DNA from: Acanthochromis polyacanthus
Taxonomy: Eukaryota > Chordata > Actinopteri > Pomacentridae
Direction of reading: 5' to 3'
NCBI RefSeq assembly: GCF_021347895.1
Contig: NC_067113.1
Coordinates: 2,958,251-3,022,250 of the forward strand
Length of the DNA stretch: 64,000 nucleotides
Below the pieces are notes generated by a model. The model saw only the letters and a list, made by a program, of their open reading frames with translations, ran no database searches and had not been told where the DNA came from. Made by a program: the position numbers and the translations under genes. Shown here piece after piece: positions 10,908-22,240 of the stretch; position 1 is the first letter of the stretch; every line of letters begins with the position of its first letter.

Positions 10908-12363
10908 CAGTCCCTCCAGGATTTCGCGGGTGTTTTTCGTGATTGTTGCGGCCGAAATTGCCTGAATTCGTGGCAGTTTTTTTTAAAAATTGCGATAAAA
11001 GTTGCGACGTTTTAAGCTTATTTATTGTGTTGAAATTGCGGGAGACAGTGACAGCTGCTAAAAAGCTGCATTTTTTCCAGCTTGTACAACACATTTCAAC
11101 TCTGTAATTGACAATATTTATTCCGAAATTAATTATTTTGCGTTCCAACCATTTCCACAAAAGCTGGCACACCGTGGTGGGAAATTAGCAGCAGCCAGAT
11201 ACTGGTTTAACATGACGTGGTTGGTAGATTTGCGGCACAAAATGATAATTTACTATTGAATGAATCATATTCGGACATATCTGTCAGTGGCTTAAAAAGT
11301 TAATTTCACATCCTGGCACACACGTGTTCACACACACACACTCACGGCTTGTCACGTCAATTAACAAGAACAGCACTGAGAGAGCGCAGTCCTCCTTCTG
11401 CATGTGTACATACCGAATCGCGTCACCGAAATAGGCAGCCAGCGACGGGAATTGTTGGGACTCAGAGACACCCCCACAATTTAATCAGTTGTTCCTTGTA
11501 TCATTTCCAATACGTCCACAGTGGTAGACTACTACAAGTAGGATCACAATGATGTGATTGTCAGCAGGCCGCTGAAGTAGCGTTCACTTGTTGCCATGGT
11601 TACTGTGCCGCTATGAGACGCGGTGCCGCTACCTCAATGGGAAATCCTTAACAAATCTGTGGATCCAAACTTTAAGCCGTATCACTGCCGAAGTCTAATC
11701 ACTTGGTCCTTGTGTCATTTCTGACCGACCCTGAAAACTTCATTTAAATCCCTGAGTCTGTTTTTGAGTGATATGGTAACAGAGGAAGGATTCACAGGCG
11801 CTGATCGTCACATAACTCGGCCGTGTTCTTAGGTGGAATAAATAATCTAATTTACCTTCATTCTTTCAGTGCTCTAACGGATCTGGATGCAACAGTTTCC
11901 TTCATGGTTATTTATGTGGTCCGTTGTCTGATCATTTCAGCCGTTCTAATATGTTTCGTGTTTTTTTTAAGTGTATCAATCGATGATTTTTTTTTTCTTT
12001 TTTGTATTCCACCACAGTATTGCACGGGTGTAAAACAGTTTCGCTCCGCTTTGGTGAAGAACATCAATGAATTAATTGTTTATCACGGTCTTCAGCAGTA
12101 ATTTTTGTTGGTAAATGAGAGACATTAGTATCGCACATGTCTGCATCTTCAAACCATAAACAAGGAAGTGAATTCGGTGACGTACATGCATTAGGTTTGC
12201 ACTGGGGACTGCTCTGATTGGTGGAACTCATGGGAGGCAGGCCAAAATTGCAGGAAAGTTGTGGTGATTGGACAAAATTGCAAGGTCGTGCAAAATTCGC
12301 GGAGACTGGTTGATTTTGCGTGAATTCGCGCAATCGCAACATCGCGAATTCCTGGAGGGACTG
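10908..12363. mobile_element. 1.46-kb non-autonomous DNA transposon, inverted ends CAGTCCCTCCAGG
   Basis: The left end CAGTCCCTCCAGGATTTCGC (10908 on) and right end GCGAATTCCTGGAGGGACTG (to 12363) are inverted repeats differing at one position. Both ends continue in further similar material (gcgggtgtttttcgtg inside the left end; words such as aaattcgcg and gcaatcgcaac inside the right). The CAG...CTG termini and length suit a hAT-like or related cut-and-paste element. The flanking 8-mers gcgttaat and gctaatag are not identical, so the target duplication is decayed or of another size. No transposase motif is visible inside: the frames at 11349 and 11823 look random. Confidence 0.7.
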
Positions 12364-12933
12364 GCTAATAGAGAATTTGATGCCATTTTTGTGTATTATG
12401 AGCATCAGTGTGTCCATCTCCTCTTCATTATCACAGTCTTTCAGTGCCTGGCCTTTTCTCTAGCCTGAGGATATGACTCATCAGAGGGGAGGAAAACTGC
12501 AGTGACAGCAGGGCTGCCAGCCCTGAAGTGAGAAAGAACCTCTTGTGGACTCTAATGTTGTTGGTTTGACCTTTTCAGCTTCTTCACCCATATGCTTTGA
12601 TGTAATTGTTGACATTTGGATCCTAGAGTGTACAAATCGCTTTTTCTCAATGAACCAATGGCTCTTTGATTGAAATGTTTGGTACTGCTGAGAGGTTAAA
12701 GAGTCTTCCTTAGACATCCTGGAGCTGTATTCCTGGAGGCTAAAGTGCTCTCTGTGGATGCCACACACCAACATTCATTATGTTTGTGATGGGAGTGTTT
12801 TCACTGTAATAGATTTCCTCTGAGCACCGATCCTCATCGATTAAAAAGTCCATAAATGACAGTTGAGCCTCTTACAGGCCTCTGCATTATTTTAGAGCTG
12901 GGATGTCGGATTATACAAACATATATATAGCAC
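12364..12933. other. no gene recognised
   Basis: No coding or repeat feature that I can support. The frames on both strands lack motifs. Confidence 0.45.
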
Positions 12934-13665
12934 TGTACATAAGCATTAGCTCCCCATAGAACTCTTCTATTTTTGTATATTTGACACACTTAAATGTTTC
13001 AGATTACCAAACAAATTTTATTTAGGACAAAGACAATCCAGGAAAACACAAAATGCAGTTTTTAAATGAGGATTTATTTTTTTGAAAGAAAAATGCTCTT
13101 GAGTCCATCTTGCACTATGTGAAAAAATAATTGCCCCTTTAGCTACCAATCCACCAAACAACCAAATTCCATTATCAACTGGGTTCATTCTTGTCAGCCA
13201 CATTGGCAGGCTGGTAGAATCTAAGCATCACTAAACAAAACCTGCCTGGCATTGTGGCATAGCGAAAGGGTTTCAAAAAGCAGCACATGATGTCATGTTC
13301 TAAAAAGATTGAAGAACAGATGACAAACAAATTCATTGATATGTATCCGTCTGGGAAGGGTTACAAAGTCATTGCTAAGACTCTGGAAGACATGAGTCTC
13401 ATTGCATCTGGTGTAAAGATACACTCCACAAGAAGGTAAGGTTTAGAGGGCCAATTACTTTTACACATGGGTGATTTTGGTTTTCAGTATTCAAAAAATC
13501 CTTATTTACAAAAAGATTAAATTTTGTGTTTTGTGGGTTATGTTTGTATTATATTCAATAAATGTGGATTTTAGTTTGATTGTCTGGAACATTAGGTGTG
13601 AGAAGTATGCAAAAATAGAAGATTTCTGTAGGGGAGCAAATGCTTTTACACGACAAATCCTGCTC
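12934..13665. mobile_element. Tc1/mariner-type relic with long inverted ends
   Basis: The left 100 bases (cactgtacataagcatt, gctcccc, then tcttctatttttg) and the reverse complement of the right end (gtaaaagcatttgctcccc, then tcttctatttttg) form an imperfect inverted repeat of about 100 bp. Between them, near 13315-13415, a short reading frame (TNKFIDMYPSGKGYKVIAKT) matches the first helix-turn-helix of Tc1-type transposases and can be compared with FGYKKISQALNISRSTVQ in the intact copy at 30608. The rest of the transposase is gone. Confidence 0.7.
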
Positions 13666-14693
13666 TACTGTTTTCCACACTTTGCTAATGTGATAATGCT
13701 GATAATGTAAATGTTTTTATATAACACTTAGGATAAAGTTACTGTATATCCACCTATTATTACATCTACATTTCTATGAGGGTTCAGTGAGTTCTGACAA
13801 ATTGAGATCCGACCCCAGACTGAGCAGAAACTCTATTCCAAGTAGGTAGGATCTTGTTCTTTCTGGTCTCCAGACTATATATTATTTTTATTGTTGGTGC
13901 AGACAGTGAGAAAATAACTTTAAATCTTTTGCATATGCTAAATTTGTCTTTGCGGCATAGAAAATAATTATTTCTTTTGCAGGCCTTCACATTTTAGCCT
14001 ACAATATTATTTTTTTCTGCTCTTTCCCATCAAGCTGCTTGTAAATTGTGCAGGTTGGCTGACAGCATTTTAAATTAGGTCGAATTACATTTTTTTTGTT
14101 TAGGTTCATTCTAGTTGTACTTGAGCCCCCCAGATCCCGGTCCTCTTCAGAAATTCATGAATGGATCTTAAGTTTCAGCAGGTTTTCCTTGGGTCTGTTT
14201 TGGATTTTCGATTCATTTTTTATTATCATATTTATTATTATTAAGTTTAATGCCTTTATTTTACAGTGGCAGTGGAGATGATTGACAAGCAGCAAATTAT
14301 TCCCAGCTAGGAACAAAGCCAGGGACATGATGTCCCGGCCATTCTCATGCTTTGGTATTTGCCCTCAACTACGAGGCCATCAACCATTGGTGTCATTGGG
14401 TTTTAGACTTTTTGTCACACAAAACGTTTTCGTTCTACTGTTTTGTTTTTTTTAATTAACTTCTTGTTCCTAAACAAGGCTTATTACAAATCACAAAAAG
14501 ATATGGAACTTGAAACAACTTCATTAAAGTACAAAGTAAATAAAAAATTTTAGCCTTGTAAAACAAATTTTAAAAAAGTAATAAAGATATTAAATAACAA
14601 ACAACAGAACCAGAACACACAAAAAGGGCTGCAAAAAGCTATGTATCAAAACAAGTGTCCACATAGACCTCTGACTAAAAATATTAAATATTA
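13666..14693. other. no gene; possible continuation of L1 3' UTR near 14480-14690
   Basis: AT-rich and without supported genes. The last 200 bases directly left of the IS630-like element could be the 3' UTR of the reverse-strand L1 that resumes at 17115, but this cannot be decided by eye. Confidence 0.3.
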
Positions 14694-17112
14694 CAGTTTT
14701 TTATGATTGCATAAACACTAAAAACAAAAGAATCACATAATTATCAATACCTTACACTCAAGGAGCAAAACACGGGACCAGATTTTCACCACTATAAACA
14801 CAAAGTCAGCCTCACACTTTTTGCAGAACAATACACAGTCATTTGCAAAACACTAAACACACTTGTATACATTAGACACAGACGTATATCATGATGTCAC
14901 TTCTTTGCAATTCCACAGCACTGATGGACAAATCACCACACCCATGAGCCGTTTGGTTAAACACCCACATCAGGTGTGCAAACACATGATTGCTTTATTG
15001 TAGACACACCAATCAGGTTTGAGCACGATAAAAATGCAACAGGTGAGTTCACCTGCTTTCCACTAAAATGGAAGCAGCCAGAGGAAGACGAGTGAGGATG
15101 AGAGGGGGAATCCGTGGAGGACGAGCAGGAGGTAGAGGCAGAGGTCGAGGAAGAGGAAGAGGAAGACCTGAAGCAGGAGGAGAACACCCTCAAAGAAGAA
15201 CAGGACCAAATTTGTCTAATGAGATTCGAGAAACACTAGTTGATCACGTCGTGAATCATGGATTGACGCTGAGGGAAGCTGGACTAAGAGTTCAGCCAAA
15301 TCTTAGCAGATTTACAGTGGCATCGGTCATAAGGACATTTCGACAAGAAAACGGGTTAAAAAAAAAGAAAAGTTGTCAACAGTTACAGTAATCAGCTGCT
15401 TGCTGTATTGTATGCACCATATCGGCACTTTTGATGCCTCTTCCTGTGTCATTTTACAATAGCTTACATGTATTTTTTTCTACATAGGACTGAGGGCCGA
15501 GAACGACATCAGAGCAAGAGACAGAAATCATAAACATGGTTTTGGCCAATAATGCCATTAGGCTCAGAGAACTTCAAGACAAAATTATTAGTGACACCAT
15601 TTTCAATAATGTCCATCAGGTCTCTCTGACAACAATAGCACGCATCTTGAAAAAACATCAAGTTCACATGAAATAACTGTATCGAGTACCTTTTGAGAGG
15701 AATTCAGAGAGGATCAAACAGCTGCGGCATGAGTATGTGGAGGTATGCGTTGTTCACTTTAACATTGTGATGTTACATACTGCACACGTAATAATTTTTA
15801 CATGTAAATTTACTGCATACTAGACCTATGCTGAACTACACAATCTTGTCTTTCACTGTATTTCAGAGAGTTTTACAGATGGATGCTGAGGAAATCCCAC
15901 ATGCATTTATTTACATCGATGAGGCAGGGTTCAGCCTCAGTAAAGTCAGAAGGAGAGGCAGAAACATCATTGGCCACAGGGCTATAATTAATGTCCCAGG
16001 GCAACGTGGGGTAACATCACCCTTTGCGCAGCCATTTCCCTGAATGGGGTCCTCCACTGTCATGCCAATATGGGCCCTTACAACACAGATCAAATGATCA
16101 GATTTTTGGACAGATTGCACAACCTCCTCCCAGTAAATAACCAAATGCACCAGATCCACTACATTGTCATCTGGGACAATGTGTCATTCCACCACTCTGC
16201 TCTGGTCCAGAACTGGTTTCAGCACCATCCACTGTTTACAGTCCTATACCTTCCACCATACTCTCCATTTCTAAACCCCATTGAAGAATTTTTCTCGGCA
16301 TGGCGGTGGAAAGTTTATGATCTCCGGCCCCAGACTCAGATGCCCCTCATTCAGGCCATGGAAGAGGCTTATAACCAAATTGACGCTGCAGCTGTGCAAG
16401 GATGGATCCATCATTCAAGACGGTTCTTCCCACGTTGTCTTGCCAACGAAGATATTGCCTGTGATGTAGATGAAATTCTCTGGCCAGATCCAGCTAGGCG
16501 AAGAGATGTTTAGTATTTAATTTATTTTACTCAGATTTCTTTTTGTTTTCTCCATTTTCTTTACATATTTTTAACCTGTACTGGTAGTACAGTATTTTTA
16601 TTTGTCTATTTTGTGGGTTTACAGTGTTGGGATATGTTTTCTTGTGATTGTCTATGTTGACTGAATGTGGTTATATGAAGAAAATGAAATCATATTTTCA
16701 AAAGTCTGCAGCATTGATCTTGTGATGTGTTTGAATTTACTATGTTGTATATTTGCACTTTCTCTGTGTACTTCACTTACAATAATCTATTCACTGAGAG
16801 GTCCAGAGGTAGAATTGCCAAAGGTAGAATCGAGATTGAGATACCAGAGGTAGAACTGCCAAAAGTGTTTTAAGTTAAACACAGCAGTGTGTAACTGGTT
16901 CAAACAGAACTAAGCCTTATGAAATGTGTGTGTTTCATATGGTAACATAGTATGGATTTTATAAATGTGTATATAGTTTTTACAATAGTGTTTCATTTTG
17001 CACAGGATCTGAAGTGTTTTCCATATTGTGTGTGGTTGTGCTAATTGTGTGTAGTGTTTTGAAATTCCGAGTACTGTTTTCAAAATCGTGTTTAAGCAAT
17101 TGTAAAAAACTG
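14694..17112 (+). mobile_element. IS630/Tc1-mariner-like DNA transposon with TA duplications
   Basis: The termini are CAGTTTTTTATGATTGC at 14694 and its near-perfect inverse GCAATTGTAAAAAACTG ending at 17112. They are flanked by TA at 14692-14693 and 17113-17114, the expected target duplication of the superfamily. The ends are rich in tgttttgcaaa / caaaacac words. The interior holds a broken transposase (15068-16513). The element is 2419 bases, longer than classic Tc1 elements (about 1.6 kb), because of the long subterminal regions and intron-like gaps. Confidence 0.85.
15068..16513 (+). pseudogene. IS630-like DDE transposase, broken
   Basis: The first exon (from ATG 15068) encodes an Arg/Gly-rich tail (GRAGGRGRGRGRGRGR) and a helix-turn-helix (VNHGLTLREAGLRVQPNLSR). 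A second coding stretch, about 15488-15742, ends at a GAG|GTATGC donor. The third starts after the TTTCAG acceptor at 15866 and runs to TAG 16511-16513. It carries the catalytic triad: Asp in FIYIDEAGF (15918-15920), Asp in VIWDNVSFH, and Glu in FLNPIEEFF, with 35 residues between the last two. Breaks: an in-frame TAA at 15674-15676 where relatives have Gln before LYRVPF, a frame change near 15528, and a one-base loss in the G run at about 16008-16011 just after VPGQRG. The family is the DDE_3 transposases of fish that are often annotated as IS630-like. It cannot make an active protein as it stands. Confidence 0.85.
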
Positions 17113-17119
17113 TAAAGGG

Positions 17120-18350
17120 TAATTTATAGTTTTAGGTATTCCAAGAGGGGCCTCCATACAGCATGACATTTCTGAAGGTTACTCGACATCTCATACCTCA
17201 ACCTTTCAATTTGTAGAACTCCGACGAACTCCCTGAGCAAAACTGCAAACTGAGGTGATTCGTCGGATTTCCACAGTTTCAGAATACATCCCTTCGCTAC
17301 AACCATACCATACATTATTACTGTACTTAAATCACACCCAGATTGTCTAAGGTGCTGGAAAATCCCTACAGGGCAGATTCAGGATCAGGGTCGATGTGTG
17401 TTTTCAAGGCACAAGAATACCATCTAAAAATTGAACACCAGAAGTCTTGGACTAATGGGCATAACCAAAATTGGTGTGCTAAGGTACTGTGAGCTGTCTT
17501 GCATCTATTGCAGAGGGGAGAGGTCTGAGGAAAAAAAATTAGGTAGCTTCACTTTTGAGTAATGCAACCTATGTAAAACTTTAAATTGTATTAGCTGAAG
17601 TCTGGAATTGATAGAGCAATGATATAGATTGTGTTAATGCATTCTTATATACATCCTCTGTGATTTTAATATTGAGATCCTCTTTCCATATTTCTTTGAT
17701 CTTCATTGCAGGCTGAGCAATCTTCTGTAAGAAAAACTTAACCAGCGATGAAAACAAGCCTTTAGTATCTGGGGACCAAGTACAAGTTTAAATAGAGAAT
17801 TATCTTCAGGAAGGGACTCAAACGATTGTAAATTTTGTCTTATATAATTCCTTAATTGCAGAAAACGGGGAAAAAAATAGTTTTGGGTAACGTATATTTC
17901 CTCTGTAATTGATCAAATGAACAGAGCTGTTTCTTAATGTAAAGATGTTTTATGGATTTAAGGCCTTTCCGATCCCATTCTTTAAAAACTGCATCTGTAA
18001 TGAGGGGGTAAAAGCATGATTATGCCAAATAGGAGCATGTACAGATGTACAGCATTGTTTTCTGATTTGTAGCCAGATCGTTTGACAGTTAGAAAAAAAA
18101 AAGTTCCCCTTTACAAGATGACATTGACCTGGGTGACGAGAACCAAATTTCTCGAAAGAAAGTTTTGATTCTCAACTATGTTCAATTGCCAACCAAGAAG
18201 GAATTTCATTTATTGATTCCTGATTGTTATGTAATTGCCAGTATACCATTGTCTTATTGTTGGCAGCCCAATAGTAAAATAAAGCACGGCAAACTTAGAC
18301 CTCCACATTCCTTTGGCTTTTAAAGATGCTGTTTAGAAATTCTGTATACC
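17120..18350 (-). pseudogene. L1 ORF2 C-terminal region and 3' part
   Basis: The minus-strand translation in changing frames gives L1 C-terminal words such as LPNFFPQTSPLCNRCK and TLAHQFWLCPLVQDFWC (about 17540-17420), the Cys-rich end of ORF2. Many stops; no intact frame. Confidence 0.65.
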
Positions 18351-20884
18351 TTATAACCTCAAATAAATGGTAAAATAACAGTCAGTCTGTCTAAAGAACA
18401 ACCTCGGCATGCATAGCGGGATATTTTGAAATATGTAGAGGAACCTCGCCAACGGCACCATTTTCACTGTATATACTCGGTCTATTATTGATATCGGTAA
18501 TGTTCTCCATTTTTCTATGTTCTTTTTAAAGGAATTTAATTTCGCCAAGAAATTATATTTGAAAAGCAAATTAGGATGTTTGGTAATTTTTATCCCCAGA
18601 TATTTCACAGTGTTTGAAAGCTTAAATTGGGTTGACGTCACAAAGGTAGGTTCCAAATCAGCTCCAAGAGCTACTAGATCGCTCTTCTGCCAGTTTATAG
18701 TATACCCCGATACATTCCCAAAAGAATTTATTAAATCCAGTAGATGAGGAACAGACTGTTTGGGATCAGCTACAAAAATGGCAATGTCATCGGCATAGGG
18801 TGAGATTTTATGGTCTACACCACCAACAAAAATGCGTCTAATTGACTCGTTTTCTCTAATGCTGATTGCTAACGGTTCAATAGCAAGGACAAATAACAAC
18901 GGTGACCAGGGGACACTCTTAAAGAGTGCCCCTTTCAAGTAAAAATGGTGGTGACTTTTCCTGATTTGTTACCACTGACGCAGTAGGGTTAAGATTTGCC
19001 ATCTGCACCCAACAAATGAAAGGGTCCCCCAGGCCGAAACTCCACAGTACTTTAAACAGATACCCCACTCCACTTGGTCAAAGGCTTTTTCAGCATCAAA
19101 ACGTAAAATGGCGCATTTTGAATTGTAAAGAAATTTATAGTACATAATGTTGAGCACTCTTCCGGTATTGAAAAAGGAATATCTATTCAGGATGAACTCT
19201 GTCTGATCTTTGTGTACTAGCGATTCAACGCAGTTGTTTAATCTGTTAACCAATATTTTTGTAAAAATTTTACAATCTAGATTAAACATGGAAATTGTAT
19301 GAGAGGGTCAGGTTTTAGTATTAATGAAATATCTGCCTTTTATAATGTTGAAAGTAATGTTTTTACTTGCATAGAATGGGAGAACATCCTTTACAAGAGT
19401 GGAGATGTCTGTCCAGAAAACTTTTTATAAAATTCAGTCCCAAAGCCATCCGGCCTGGAGGCCTTGCCATTAGTTAATGATTTAATAGAATCGTTTATTT
19501 CTTTTACAGTTATTGGTCTATTCAAAGTGATTTGTGAATCCTAATCTAGACTTGGGATAGGGACATTGTTAAGCCAAGCATCAACATCCCCTTTGCCTTA
19601 GATTTATATAATTGTTGATAATACTTTAAAAAGCATTTATTTGTAGCTTTAGGATGGGTAAGGATGTCACCAGTAGCAGATGTGATTCTATGAATTGCAC
19701 GACTTTTGTCCCAAATAATGTATGTGGTTTATCACCGAGTTCAAAATAGCGTAACCGGAGACAAGGCATTTGATCGCTGAGTTGTTTAGTTAAAATTGTG
19801 TTATATACTTAGCCATATTCATATTTCAGATTGACAATCTCTTGCAATGTTTCATTATTACCACGCTGTCTGTAAAGCAATTCCAACTGTGTTAAATTAT
19901 CATCAATTGATTTTAAACGTAAATTTCTTTCCTTTTTCTTTCCATAAAATATGAAATAACGTGTCCCCTCATGACTGTCTTAAATGTTTCCCATAAAATA
20001 GAGTCAGATGTGTCTAAATTATCATTAGTTTGCAAGAATTCTACTTTTTTTGAAAGATTTTTACAGAAATCTGCATCATTAATGAGTGAGGCTCTCAGCC
20101 TCCATGTAGTTTCTCACTTTGGTACATCAAAATCAAATATAACAATGACAGGGACGTGATCTGAAATCCAGATTTTATGATACTATCACAGTAGGTAAAA
20201 ATTTTTAATCTAATAAAAATAAATCAATTCGTGAATAAGAATTATGTAGTTTAGAAAAGAAGGAATACTCCCTGTCTGTTGCATGTAGCAAGCGCCAAAT
20301 TTATCTATCAAATTAATTGAAGAGATAAGACTATTTAAAGTTGCTGAAGCATTTAAGGGTCCCATTTGTCTTTGTGAGGATCAGTCCAAGCACCAGTCTA
20401 AAATTACATTATAATGTCCAGCAATAATCTATTTTGTTTTTGTAAGAACTGGTAATTTCTCAAATATTTTATGAAAAAAATCCAGCATCATCGACATTCA
20501 GGCTGTAAATATTTACCAAGGTAACATACATAGAATATAACTCTCCAGCTTCAATAAGGAATCCACTGTTGATATCACTAAGAGTGTTTATATGTTGAAA
20601 AGGAATATTCTTTTTAATTATAATGGCAACCCCACGTGCCTTACTTGAAAAATATGTCCTGCCCAATTACACTTCAGGCGAGCTTGTTCAAATGGTCTGA
20701 TATGCATTTCTTGAATAAAAACTGTCAGAAGACAAAGATTTTAATAGGTGTAAACCTTGGCTTATTTAATATGATGACCCAGACCTCTTATATTCCAATT
20801 CACTATAGTGACCCCTCTGCTCTTGCCATTGGTAATACTAGACATAATGAAGAATTATGCAGTTTACTCTCTGAAAAGGTCTAA
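18351..20884 (-). pseudogene. L1 ORF2 endonuclease and reverse transcriptase relic
   Basis: The endonuclease begins around 20830 with VNWNIRGLG, the conserved Asn-containing start of APE-type nucleases, and continues as SSKARGVAIIIKKNIPFQHI (about 20640-20580). The reverse transcriptase shows IFTKILVNRLNNCVESLVHK, then AILRFDAEKAFDQVEW (the first catalytic Asp), and the catalytic YADDIAIF at about 18790. After that come INWQKSDLVALG and KYLGIKI. The longest uninterrupted piece is 195 codons (18938-18351). Between 20470 and 19290 the frame is repeatedly broken. The order endonuclease then reverse transcriptase confirms an L1-clade element, not L2. Confidence 0.85.
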
Positions 20885-21299
20885 TGGACATGCATACCCC
20901 AAGCAAACAAACATAAATACATAAACAAGCAACTGTACTGAATGTGTACAGAACCCCAACCAGCCACCCGCACCACTTTCCCAAACAAAGTAGGAAAAAA
21001 CCCAGCATAATAAACTGTCAATGGGGGATTTCCAACAGTACTTAGCCATACTAAGCTGCTAAAACACTACCATCCTGCTCCCGTTCAGATACTGTAAACA
21101 ACATCATGTAAAACACCTAATTGTTTATTATGGTAGATATTCAAGATATCAAAAATACAAATTCACAAACAATAAAACTATAATTATATGAGCAGCATAA
21201 CCAAATATAGACACCAAAAGTGCTAACCCTGAGAAACTGTTACCTGAGTTTTCAGACAAAGTCGTCCATAACACATTATAATAATCGAGTGAATCTATT

Positions 21300-22073
21300 A
21301 GCATCCAGTTTTATTGTCTGGAAGCCTCGACACTAGATACCACACCATCTGCAAATCTCGTCGCCTCCTCTGGGGTGTCAAACCGGGACGTAACGTTGCC
21401 ATGGGTAACAATCAGGTGAGCCAGGTAGATGAATCCTATGCGTATGCCAGCATCTTTCAGTCTTTTCCTGAAAAAAATTGACGCCGCTTCAAAATCTCCA
21501 AAGGAAAGTTCGGGAAAATGTGGACATGCTGGCCCTGATACATCAAAGGAGCCTGTTGCTTTGCTAGCTGCATGATTAGCTCCTTGATACGGTCATCATG
21601 AATCCTGGCAATCAAAACACAGGGCCAGTTAGCGTTAGTATGATTATTGCTGGCTACCTAACCTGTGTGCACCGTTAACTTTTTTCAGACCTTAGAAACT
21701 GTTCCCTTCCAAGAACAGTAGGGAATAAGTTTGCCACAAAATCAATCGACCGTCCATTTTCAACATTTTCCGGCAAGCCAACAATTTTAATATTCTGGCG
21801 TCTGAATCTTGCTTAAAGATGGATAACTTTCTCTTGTAGGACTGTGTTAGCACCCTCCAGATTTATAACCTGTTGCTCCAGTTTGAGCAGCCGATCGTCA
21901 TGATCGCTGCTCATATTTTACACTGCTGTAATGTTGTTGGCATGCTCCATCAAAGTAGCCTGAGTAGCTTGCGCATGGTTAGCCTCTGACTCGGCTCGTC
22001 TAACACTGTTTAGAGGCTCATTGTCCAAGACTTCTTCAGTCAACTTCTTCTGTGGCGCTAACTTGTTTGGCAT
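21300..22073 (-). pseudogene. L1 ORF1 protein relic
   Basis: The frame starts with ATG at 22073 (MPNKLAPQKKLTEEVLDNEP) and runs 50 codons to a TAA. It then continues in pieces: a coiled-coil-like part (RLLKLEQQVINLEGANTVLQ) and the RNA-binding core RRQNIKIVGLPENVENGRS at about 21815-21760. The IVGLPE motif is the signature of the RRM-like domain of L1 ORF1 proteins (Transposase_22 family). Several stops follow. In intact elements this protein coats the L1 RNA; here it is dead. Confidence 0.75.
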
Positions 22074-22240
22074 TTTGGTAGCCGTTACAAACTTATGTTT
22101 TAAGAATCAGTACCCAAAGGTTGTCTAGTCAGAAAAGGTGTTTTTTCATTGTAATCCTGATTCATCAGTGAGGAGCCTTACCCAAACATGTCTACTCTCT
22201 CATGTGTGCAACAGCGCCCCTCACCACACAAAACTTTTAT

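Larger units (their letters stand above)
17115..22240 (-). mobile_element. decayed L1-type LINE, reverse strand
   Basis: On the minus strand the order is: ORF1 (22073 to about 21300), endonuclease (about 20840-20470), reverse transcriptase (19290-18350) and the C-terminal region (18350-17120). This is a nearly complete L1 layout with about 170 bases of possible 5' UTR before ORF1. Stops and frame changes occur throughout. Its 3' part stops at the IS630-like element, which may have inserted in its 3' UTR; the left flank of that element would then hold the rest. Confidence 0.8.

Noticed and set aside
15911..16159. Reverse-strand frame opposite the IS630-like transposase
   Set aside because: It is the shadow of the transposase frame that carries IDEAGF and WDNVSFH on the plus strand.
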